Source of the DNA: Myxococcus hansupus
GTDB taxonomy: Bacteria > Myxococcota > Myxococcia > Myxococcales > Myxococcaceae
Reading direction: 5' to 3'
Assembly: GCF_000280925.3 (NCBI RefSeq)
Contig: NZ_CP012109.1
Span: forward strand, 2,438,501-2,502,500
DNA: 64,000 nt
The number at the start of each line of letters is the position of its first letter. The stretch's first letter is position 1. This document shows, in pieces, positions 56,006 through 64,000 of this stretch. The notes beneath the pieces were generated by a model. That model was not told the origin of the DNA, searched no databases, and saw only the letters and a program-made list of their open reading frames with translations. Position numbers and translations under genes: made by a program.

Positions 56006-56056
56006 ACGTGACATGGGTGTCCGTTTCGCGTCCGACACGTGACATCGCTGTCACGT
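56006..56056. promoter_or_regulatory. candidate PhoB operator region upstream of pstS
   Basis: ACGTGACAT occurs at 56006-56014 and again at 56037-56045, 31 bp apart. An inverted TGTCACGT (56049-56056) makes a palindrome with the second copy. The read on the transcribed strand is TGTCA-like, as in Pho boxes. Confidence 0.4.
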
Positions 56057-56059
56057 CAC

Positions 56060-56749
56060 CTAGTTGGTCGCGGGGTCCAGCATCCGGTAGCCAACACCGC
56101 GGACCGTCTCCAGCAGGGTCCGCGCGGGGCCCAGCTTGTCGCGCAGGCGCATGACGTGGGTGTCGATGGTGCGCGTCTCCAGGGACGAGGACAGGCCCCA
56201 GACCTCTTCCAGGAGCTGCTCACGCGTCTGCACCCGGCCCAGACGGGCGAGCAGGTGTTCCAGCAGCCGGAACTCGAGCGCGGTGAGGGACACCTCGCGC
56301 TCCTCCACGAAGAAGCGGTGCGAGGCGACGTCCAGGCGCAGGGGCCCCAGCGCGAGCGGCGCCGCGTTGCCGGTGGTGGACGCGCCCCGGCGGAGGATGG
56401 CCTTCAGGCGCAGCACCAGCTCCCGCACACTGAAGGGTTTCACCACGTAGTCGTCCGCGCCCACCTCGAAGCCGCGGATGCGGTCCGACTCCTCGCCCTT
56501 GGCGGTGAGCATGACGATGAGCACGCCCCGTGAGGGCGGGCTCGCGCGCAACTGCCGGCAGACGTCGATGCCGGACATGTCGGGCAGCATCAAATCCAGC
56601 AGCACGAGGTCGGGGTTCTGGGCACGTGAGGCCGCCAGCGCTTCTTCGCCGGTGTGGGCTACGTGGGTGGTGAAGCCTGAACCCCGCAGGTTGAAATCAA
56701 TGAGCTCCGCGAGGTCGCGTTCGTCGTCGACGATGAGGACATGGGGCAT
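56060..56749 (-). CDS. phoB: PhoB/OmpR-family response regulator
   Basis: The start is ATG 56749 (the open frame extends 45 codons upstream without signals). The 229-residue protein has a receiver domain (VLIVDDERDLAEL, phosphoacceptor Asp52 in LLDLMLPDMSG, GADDYVVKPFS with the conserved Lys) and a winged-helix DNA-binding domain (EFRLLEHLLARLGRVQTREQLLEEVWG...DTHVMRLRDKLG). Its position directly upstream of pstSCAB-phoU supports a PhoB role. No PhoR-type kinase is adjacent. Two TGTGACTC copies (56757 and 56787) upstream suggest autoregulation. Confidence 0.9.
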   Translation of the reverse strand: MPHVLIVDDERDLAELIDFNLRGSGFTTHVAHTGEEALAASRAQNPDLVLLDLMLPDMSGIDVCRQLRASPPSRGVLIVMLTAKGEESDRIRGFEVGADDYVVKPFSVRELVLRLKAILRRGASTTGNAAPLALGPLRLDVASHRFFVEEREVSLTALEFRLLEHLLARLGRVQTREQLLEEVWGLSSSLETRTIDTHVMRLRDKLGPARTLLETVRGVGYRMLDPATN

Positions 56750-56966
56750 GGCGGGCTGTGACTCTGCGCGTCCGCTTTTCCGAACGTGTGACTCGTGTGC
56801 AACAACTTCGTCATTGCCGTAAGACGCTGCGAACGCGTCCGCGGGCCGCGAAGTGAAGGCCCGTGATGGGACGAGTGCGGCCACTCAACGGCCAAGTCCC
56901 ATGGTTGGGGGCCTGATTGCGCGTGATGGCATCGCCGCGCCGAGGTAAACCCAGGGTCGCACGGTC

Positions 56967-58614
56967 ATGACATCTGCCCACCCACCGCCACCCACACCCC
57001 CACTTCCCTCGCTGACCCCCACGCCTGGAGAGCTGGCGCACGCACAGCGGCGCGGCGGACGCTCCGCGCTCGTGGGGTTGGGGCTCGTGGGGTTGGTGGC
57101 GCTGACGAGTCCGGTGCTGGGCTACGTGGAGGATGTGCGCAACGCGCGTGAGGAGTTGCTGAGCCGGCTGTCGAACCAGGCCCAGGTGCAGTCCCATGCG
57201 CTGGGCGTCCACCTCGGCTTGCTGGAGGCGGAGCTCGCGCGCGTGGCGGGCCACCCGGCGCTCTTGCCGGAGGATGGCATCTCTCCCGCAGAGCTGGCCC
57301 TGCTGGAGAGCGCCTTCTATCACTCGTCTCTCTTCTCCGAGGGCGTGGCCCTGTTGACGCCCACCGGCGAGCGCGTCTGGAGCGATCCTCCGGACATGCC
57401 GCTGGGGCGCTCGACGCTGACGCTGCGGCCCTGGTTCCAGCGGATGGTGAGCGGCCGCCAGCCGGAGATTGACCTGCTGGAGGGCGAGGGCGGCCCCATG
57501 GTCGTCTCCGTGCCCATGTTCCAGGAAGGCCGCCTCAAGGGCGTGCTCCTGGGCGAGGTGCGCGCGAGCGCGCTGCCCACGCGGCCCACCGCGCAGACGA
57601 CGCTGGTCCTCCTGGATGACCACGGCCAGTTGCTGATGCAGGGGGGCCTGAAATTGGGGCCGGGGGACGCCACGGGGCCGCTGCGCGCGCTGGCGGAGAT
57701 TCCCGGGCCGCTGACACTGGACGGCAAGCACATGATGGGCGCCGCCGCGTGGGTGGGGAAGAGCGAGCTGCTGCTCGTCGTGCTGGAAGAGGAGACGGCC
57801 ACCGCGGATCTGCGCGCGCGCTTCCTGCGGCAGTTGGCGTTCCACATCGCACTGCTCAGCAGCACGCTCATCATCTTCATCCTGCTGTTGCGGCACTCGT
57901 ACCGTTCGTTGCTCGCCGCCGAGGAGCGGCTGCGCCGGCAGGAGACGATGGCCGCGCTGGGCACCGCCGCGTCGCTCATCGCCCACGAGGTGAAGAACGC
58001 GCTCAATGGCATCCAGGCAGCGCTGTCCGTGCTCCGGCACACCGCGGCCGGCAGTGAGCTGCCCGTGCGCGCGCTGCGCTCCCAGGTGGAGCGGCTGGGG
58101 CACCTGGCGCGCTCGCTGCTGTCCTTCGGGGCTCCCCGCGCCGCGCTGCGGCGGAGCTGCGAGGTGCACCTGTTGGTGCAGGACGCGCTCCAGGCGGTGA
58201 AGCTGCTCCCGGAGTCGGAGGCCGTGGCGCTGACGACCTCCCTGGATGAGTCGCTGTGGGTCCAGGGGGATGCGGCGTTGTTGGTGTCCGCCATCGACAA
58301 CCTGCTGCGCAACGCGGTGGAGGCGGGCGCCGTGGCGCGCGACACCGGGCTACAGCCCGCGCCCTGGGTGAACGTGCGTCTGACGCGGGACGACCATGAC
58401 GCCGTTCTCGTGGTGGAGGACAATGCGGGCGGCGTGGACCCACGCTTCGAGCCGAGGTTGTGGGAACCTTTCGCCACCGGGCGGGCCAAGGGGTGGGGCT
58501 GGGGCTGCCGATGGCGCGCGCCTCCGTGGAGGCGCATGGGGGCAGTCTGAACTACGCCCGGAGTCCGCTGGGCAGCCGCTTCACGCTGCGTCTGCCGTTG
58601 GAGGTGGCGAAGTC

Positions 58615-58618
<4 letters not shown>
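56967..58618 (+). CDS. NtrB-like membrane sensor histidine kinase, apparent frameshift at the 3' end
   Basis: As written, the frame stops at 58552 after 527 residues. It has two membrane helices (about 32-52 and 305-325) flanking a Cache-like extracytoplasmic sensor. The H box is LIAHEVKNALNGIQAAL, the N box DNLLRNAVEAG, G1 VVEDNAGGVDP and the F box LWEPFATGRAKG. The expected G2 box then turns into GWGWGCRWR. Adding one G in the G-run near 58490-58498 restores GVGLGLPMARASVEAHGG and a frame ending at 58618, whose stop overlaps the ATG of the next gene. So the gene either carries a real one-base deletion, which would disable ATP binding, or a sequence error. It pairs with the NtrC-like gene that follows. 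Confidence 0.85.
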
Positions 58619-59958
<1,340 letters not shown>

Positions 59959-59960
59959 GC

Positions 59961-60001
59961 CTTCAAGAATCTTGAAGGGTCCGGCTTCAAGATTCTTTAA
60001 G
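59961..60001 (+). promoter_or_regulatory. twin 17-bp palindromes, candidate enhancer (UAS) for the NtrC-like activator
   Basis: CTTCAAGAATCTTGAAG (59961-59977) and CTTCAAGATTCTTTAAG (59985-60001) are near-identical dyads centred 24 bp apart, about 115-140 bp upstream of the predicted sigma-54 start. They can also pair with each other as one long hairpin, so a terminator role for the regulator gene is the alternative. Confidence 0.6.
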
Positions 60002-60082
60002 TCAGTCACCCGGAATTAAAATCCCTTTCATATTCCCATCTGCAATCAAAATGCGTTCCCTCTGACCGAAACAGGCAGGGAA

Positions 60083-60097
60083 CGGCACGAGATTTGC
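60083..60097 (+). promoter_or_regulatory. sigma-54 (-24/-12) promoter of the SulP-carbonic anhydrase operon
   Basis: CGGCACGAGATTTGC matches TGGCAC-N5-TTGC at every position but the first, with the GG and GC elements at the required spacing. Transcription would start near 60109, giving a 50-nt leader with GGAGG before the ATG at 60159. Confidence 0.7.
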
Positions 60098-60158
60098 GGA
60101 GGGCCCTCCACGGTGATCCAGCGCGCGCCGCATTCGCGGCGACTTGTGTGGAGGTGTG

Positions 60159-61706
60159 ATGTCGAATCCGAAGAGTCCTGAGGGTGGCGGTACCCCGTGG
60201 AAGACGCTGGCCGCGGACCTGCCTGCATCGCTGGTGGTCTTCCTGGTCGCGCTGCCGCTGTGCATGGGCATCGCGCTGGCCTCTGGCGCGCCCATCGTCT
60301 CCGGCCTCATCGCGGGCGTGATTGGCGGCATCGTGGTGGGCCTGTTCGGTGGCGTGCCGCTCCAGGTGAGTGGCCCCGCGGCGGGACTCGCGGTGATGGT
60401 CTTCGGCTTCATCCAGACGATGGGCCTGGCCATGACGTGCGCGGCGGTGGCCGTCGCTGGCGTCATCCAGATGATTCTCGGTGGCCTGAAGGTGGCGCGC
60501 GGTGCGCTGGCCATCTCGCCCGCCGTCATCCACGGGATGATGGCCGGCATCGGCATCCTCATCGTCCTGGGACAGGTCCACATCGTCATGGGCGGCGCGC
60601 CCCAGTCGAACGCGTGGCAGAACCTGAAGGAGCTGCCGGGGCAGATCGCCGACCTGCACGGCGCCGCGACGCTGCTGGGCCTGCTGACCATTGGCTTGAT
60701 GGTCGCGTGGCAGTTCGTCCCCGCGAAGCTGAAGAAGATTCCGGGACCGCTCATCGCCGTGGTGGGCGCCACCACGGTGGCCGCGTTCGTGGGCGCCGAC
60801 GTGGCGCGCGTGGACCTGCCGGAGAACATCTTCGCCAGCATCCAGCCGCCCACGCTGCCCAAGGGGGACTGGGGCACCTTCGCCGCGGCGGTGCTGTCGC
60901 TGGCGCTGGTGGCCAGCGCGGAGTCGCTCCTGAGCGCGGTGGCCACGGACAAGATGCACACCGGCCCTCGGGCGAACCTGGACAAGGAGCTCTTTGGTCA
61001 GGGCCTGGCGAACACGCTGTCCGGCCTCGCGGGCGGTCTGCCCATCACCGGCGTCATCGTGCGCAGCGCCACCAACATCACCGCCGGCGCGAAGTCGCGG
61101 TGGTCGGGCACGCTGCACGGCGTGTGGCTGCTCCTGTTCGCCACGCTGCTCGGCTCCGTCGCGGGCCTGGTGCCCCTCACGGTGCTGGCCGGTCTGCTGG
61201 TGTTCGTCGGCGCCAAGCTGGTGAACGTCCACCACATTCGCGAGCTGCAGAAGCGCGGTGAGCTGGCCGTGTACCTGGTGACGGTGGCCGGCGTGGTCGG
61301 CGTCAACCTGCTGGCCGGCATCGGCATGGGCCTGGCGTTCGCCATCCTGCGCCTGCTGTGGCACCTGGGCAGCGTCAAGGTGGAGGTCCAGCAGCAGCCG
61401 GACGCGTCGTATCTGGTTCGAATCTCGGGCGCGCTGACGTTCGTCGGTGTACCCAAGTTGTCCAGCGCGCTCGCCCAGGTCCCCTCGGGGTCCAAGGTGG
61501 AGCTGGACCTGGCGGTGCAGACACTGGACCACTCCGGGCATGAGGCCTTGGAGAGCTGGTGTGACACGCACCGCAAGACGGGCGGCACGGTGTTCACCGA
61601 GTCGCTCGAGGATGTCTGGAGCCGTAAGGGAACGGTCAAGTCGAGCGCGCCCGCGGTCGTCGACGCTCCCAACCACAACACGCTTGTTTCTGGAGGTGCG
61701 CAGTGA
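60159..61706 (+). CDS. SulP-family anion (probable bicarbonate) transporter
   Basis: The 515-residue protein starts at ATG 60159, with GGAGG 4 nt upstream. It has 10-12 membrane helices with the SulP pattern (LPASLVVFLVALPLCMGIAL, GPAAGLAVMVFG, TDKMHTGPRANLDKELFGQG). A C-terminal STAS-like domain (about 415-500, LVRISGALTFVGVPKLSSAL) follows. Coupling to a carbonic anhydrase gene by a GTGA overlap favours bicarbonate as substrate, though sulfate remains possible. It is the first gene of the predicted sigma-54 operon. Confidence 0.92.
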   Translation: MSNPKSPEGGGTPWKTLAADLPASLVVFLVALPLCMGIALASGAPIVSGLIAGVIGGIVVGLFGGVPLQVSGPAAGLAVMVFGFIQTMGLAMTCAAVAVAGVIQMILGGLKVARGALAISPAVIHGMMAGIGILIVLGQVHIVMGGAPQSNAWQNLKELPGQIADLHGAATLLGLLTIGLMVAWQFVPAKLKKIPGPLIAVVGATTVAAFVGADVARVDLPENIFASIQPPTLPKGDWGTFAAAVLSLALVASAESLLSAVATDKMHTGPRANLDKELFGQGLANTLSGLAGGLPITGVIVRSATNITAGAKSRWSGTLHGVWLLLFATLLGSVAGLVPLTVLAGLLVFVGAKLVNVHHIRELQKRGELAVYLVTVAGVVGVNLLAGIGMGLAFAILRLLWHLGSVKVEVQQQPDASYLVRISGALTFVGVPKLSSALAQVPSGSKVELDLAVQTLDHSGHEALESWCDTHRKTGGTVFTESLEDVWSRKGTVKSSAPAVVDAPNHNTLVSGGAQ

Positions 61707-62431
61707 GGAAGCTCATCCGCGGTCTGTTGGATTTTCAGCTCAACGCCCGTTCCAACTACCGTGAGAAGTTCGCGTTGCTGGCGCAGGGGCAGAAGCCGGA
61801 TTGTCTCTTCATCGCGTGCTCGGACAGCCGCGTCGTCCCGAACCTGCTCGTGTCCACCGACCCGGGTGACCTCTTCGTGGTCCGCAACGTGGGCAACATG
61901 ATGCCGCCGTCGGACTCCAAGGGGCAGTCGACGGGCGACCAGTCCGAGGCCGCCGCGCTGGAGTTCTCGCTGCGCAACCTGCCGGTGGAGGACATCGTCG
62001 TGTGTGGCCACTCGAGCTGCGGCGCGATGAAGGCCGTCCTCGCCGGCGGCGTGGGCCCGGAGCACCCGAACCTCAACGGCTGGCTGGAGCACGGCAAGGT
62101 CGCGCTGACGCGCCTGAAGGACAACTCCAAGCTGGGCGAGGGCCTGCCGGACCACGACCGCCTGTCCCAGCACAACGTGCTGCTGCAGATGGAGCACATC
62201 GCCAGCTATCCGTGGGTGAAGGAGCGGCTCGAGGCGGGCACGCTGCGCCTGCACGGCTGGTGGTTCGACATCGGCACCGCGCAGGTCCACGCCTGGCGCT
62301 CCGCCGTGGGCCGCTTCATCCCCATGGATGAGCTGGTGGGTGAGGCCCTGCTGCGCGAGCTGGGCACGGACAGCAACGCCGCGCTGAAGAACGGCAACGG
62401 CCACCTGTCCGTGGCCGCCAGCAACCCGTAG
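61703..62431 (+). CDS. beta-class carbonic anhydrase
   Basis: The 242-residue enzyme interconverts CO2 and bicarbonate. The zinc ligands are visible: Cys39 and the Asp41/Arg43 dyad in CSDSRV, and His103 and Cys106 in GHSSCGA. GTG 61703 overlaps the stop of the transporter gene, implying that the transporter and enzyme are made together, probably to exchange or trap inorganic carbon at the membrane. A 7-bp hairpin with a GAAA loop (62435-62452) follows the stop. Confidence 0.95.
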   Translation: MRKLIRGLLDFQLNARSNYREKFALLAQGQKPDCLFIACSDSRVVPNLLVSTDPGDLFVVRNVGNMMPPSDSKGQSTGDQSEAAALEFSLRNLPVEDIVVCGHSSCGAMKAVLAGGVGPEHPNLNGWLEHGKVALTRLKDNSKLGEGLPDHDRLSQHNVLLQMEHIASYPWVKERLEAGTLRLHGWWFDIGTAQVHAWRSAVGRFIPMDELVGEALLRELGTDSNAALKNGNGHLSVAASNP

Positions 62432-62434
62432 CGT

Positions 62435-62452
62435 CCCGCTGGAAACAGCGGG
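62435..62452 (+). terminator. GAAA-loop hairpin after the carbonic anhydrase gene
   Basis: CCCGCTG and CAGCGGG flank a GAAA tetraloop 4 bp past the stop. There is no T-run, so it may be a 3'-end stabiliser rather than a strict terminator. Confidence 0.4.
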
Positions 62453-62506
62453 CAGGCAGGGGAGCGGCGAGCGCGTTACGCACCGCTCCTCGGTAGCCAA
62501 ACGGGG

Positions 62507-63379
62507 ATGAGGAAGGGAGGATGGGCCGCGGGCTCCATGACTCCCTTCCTCTTCATGCTCGTCGTCCTGGGATTCTCCGTGGGCGCGGGACTGCTGGGTT
62601 CGCTCCTGGGTATCGGCGGCGGACTCATCCTGATTCCCGTCCTCACGCTGCTCCTGAAAGTGGACATCCAGTACGCGGTGGGGGCGTCCATCGTCTCCGT
62701 CATCGCGACGTCCAGCGGCGCCGCCGCCGCGTACGTCCGCGACCGGATGGCCAACACCCGCGTCGCCATGTTCCTGGAGCTGGCCACCACGGCGGGGGCG
62801 CTCAGCGGCGCCTTCCTGTCGGGCATGGTGGGTGGGCGTGGGGTGTACTTCGTGTTCGGCGCCGTCATGGCGTGGTCCGCGCTGGTGATGCTGCGGCGGA
62901 TGCGCGTGGCCGCGGAGGCGCCGGTGCCGGCGGATGCCCTGGCGGACCGGCTGGCCCTGCACGGCAGCTACTGGGACGAGTCGCAGGGCCGCGAGGTGGC
63001 CTACCGCGTGACGCGGCCGCTCGCGGGCCTGGGGCTGATGTACGTGGCGGGCACGGTGAGCGGCATGCTGGGCATCGGCTCGGGGGCGCTGAAGGTGCCG
63101 GCCATGGACCTGGCCATGCGGCTGCCCCTCAAGGTGTCCACGGCCACCAGCAACTTCATGATTGGCGTGACGGCGGCGGCCAGCGCGGGTGTGTACTTCG
63201 CGCGCGGCAACATCGACCCGTTCATCGCGGGGCCGGTGTGCGTGGGCGTGACGCTGGGCGCGTGGCTGGGCTCTCGCCACCTGATGGCCCGGGTGAACAG
63301 CACCTGGCTGCGCGCGCTCTTCGTGGGCGTGTTGCTGTGGGTGTCCTTCGAAATGCTGCGCAAGGGATGGGCGCCATGA
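62507..63379 (+). CDS. TSUP (TauE/SafE)-family membrane permease
   Basis: This 290-residue protein has seven or eight membrane helices in two halves. Each half begins with the TSUP motif (GAGLLGSLLGIGGGLILIPVL and GTVSGMLGIGSGALKVPAM). The family exports sulfite, sulfoacetate or similar sulfur anions, or takes up related solutes. The ATG at 62507 is used here; ATG 62537 is an equally good start at the first helix. The stop overlaps the start of the next gene (ATGA). Confidence 0.9.
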   Translation: MRKGGWAAGSMTPFLFMLVVLGFSVGAGLLGSLLGIGGGLILIPVLTLLLKVDIQYAVGASIVSVIATSSGAAAAYVRDRMANTRVAMFLELATTAGALSGAFLSGMVGGRGVYFVFGAVMAWSALVMLRRMRVAAEAPVPADALADRLALHGSYWDESQGREVAYRVTRPLAGLGLMYVAGTVSGMLGIGSGALKVPAMDLAMRLPLKVSTATSNFMIGVTAAASAGVYFARGNIDPFIAGPVCVGVTLGAWLGSRHLMARVNSTWLRALFVGVLLWVSFEMLRKGWAP

Positions 63380-63819
63380 GCGACACGTCGAATCCCGAGC
63401 CGCGCGGCCCCGAGGCCACCGCCTCGCTTCGCGACGAAAGCGGGCCGCTCCAGCCGGAGGTGCTCATCAGCGACCTGCTGCGCTACGGCGTGGCCGCCAG
63501 CCTGTCCCTGGTGACGCTGGGCACGGTGGTGACGTTCTTCCGCCACCCCGACTACCTCGTCTCGTCGGAGGCGCTCCAGCGCCTCACCTCGCCCCACCCG
63601 GTGCCGCACACCCTGAGGGACGTGCTGACGGGCGCCCTGGCCGCGCGGGGCCAGGCCTTCGTCATGGCGGGGCTGCTGGTGATGATGGCCGTGCCGGTGA
63701 TGCGGGTGGCGCTGTCGCTGCTCATCTTCCGGCAGCAGAAGGACCGGCTCTACGTGGGCATCACCAGCGCGGTGCTGGCCATGCTCATCCTGTCCTTCCT
63801 GCTGGGCGCAGTGCACTGA
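63376..63819 (+). CDS. DUF1634-type small membrane protein
   Basis: The 147-residue protein has three predicted helices (about 32-52, 93-112, 125-145) and the DUF1634 pattern LLRYGVAASLSLVTLGTVVTF. The family commonly accompanies TSUP permeases, and here the genes overlap by four bases. It is probably an accessory subunit of the permease. Its biochemical role is unknown. Confidence 0.87.
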   Translation: MSDTSNPEPRGPEATASLRDESGPLQPEVLISDLLRYGVAASLSLVTLGTVVTFFRHPDYLVSSEALQRLTSPHPVPHTLRDVLTGALAARGQAFVMAGLLVMMAVPVMRVALSLLIFRQQKDRLYVGITSAVLAMLILSFLLGAVH

Positions 63820-63829
63820 GTCGGCGGCG

Positions 63830-64000
63830 TCAGCGCAAGTCGCCGGGGCGCTTCACCGGCTTGCCCGGCGTGGCCCACCACGCCAGCGTGAAGCCGCCAT
63901 TCTTCAGCGGGTGCAGGGCCAGCGCGGCGCCCTTGCGGAGCTTGTCCGGCAGCTCATGCTCCAGGGCGCGCTGGGCGGCGCGCTCCAGGGAGGGGTTGTG
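63830..64000 (-). CDS. C-terminal end of an unidentified protein (partial)
   Basis: An open minus-strand frame enters from the right edge and ends with TGA at 63830-63832. The visible 56 residues include RAAQRALEHELPDKLRKGAA and NGGFTLAWWATPGKP. It converges on the DUF1634 gene with a 10-bp gap. Codon bias fits the genome. No family is recognised from this fragment. Confidence 0.65.
   Translation of the reverse strand, partial: HNPSLERAAQRALEHELPDKLRKGAALALHPLKNGGFTLAWWATPGKPVKRPGDLR

Overview
The window is high-GC, densely coded DNA with G/C-biased third positions and few gaps. Its content points to a myxobacterium of the Myxococcus/Corallococcus/Pyxidicoccus group: a large surface protein ending in a Cys + membrane helix + Arg tail, NtrC-type enhancer-binding proteins, a ceramide-glucosyltransferase-like enzyme, and a type VI secretion (T6SS) locus in the vgrG-to-clpV gene order that I recall from Myxococcus. 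I could not run any search, so the genus is an inference.

Layout. 1-7700 (minus) holds three adjacent genes for large ClpA/ClpB-like AAA+ proteins, the last one cut by the window edge. The two complete ones carry a C-terminal extension that resembles class-I peptide release factor RF2. This is the best candidate here for an undescribed system. 7808-10399 (minus) is a secreted LamG-domain protein. 10680-14499 (plus) is a complete sulfate ABC importer operon (binding lipoprotein, two permeases, ATPase), followed by a secreted family-16 glucanase. 15985-16965 (minus) holds a membrane-tethered thioredoxin and a short ribosome hibernation factor.

17118-38655 (minus) is a complete T6SS locus, read vgrG, tssJ, tssK, tssL, tssM, tagF, tssA, tssB, tssC, hcp, tssE, tssF, tssG, clpV, then a lipoprotein of unknown role. 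It closes with a clear intrinsic terminator at 17040-17089. A terminator-like hairpin separates vgrG from tssJ. No PAAR protein, effector or immunity gene is visible. Reading away from vgrG on the plus strand are an OmpA/TSP3 outer-membrane protein and a 1.9-kilo-residue Ig-like surface protein with internal 546-bp repeats.

46602-46675 is tRNA-Arg(CCG). Beyond it lie a fibronectin-III lipoprotein, a CBS-domain CorC/TlyC protein, a stand-alone receiver and a ceramide-glucosyltransferase-like enzyme. The stretch 51652-56749 (minus) is a full phosphate regulon unit: phoB-type regulator, pstS, pstC, pstA, pstB, phoU.

56967-62431 (plus) looks like a regulatory circuit. An NtrB-like membrane kinase (with an apparent one-base frameshift) and an NtrC-like sigma-54 activator are followed by twin palindromes, a near-consensus -24/-12 promoter, and a SulP anion transporter translationally coupled to a beta-carbonic anhydrase. 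The window ends with a TSUP permease, its DUF1634-type partner, and a partial minus-strand gene.
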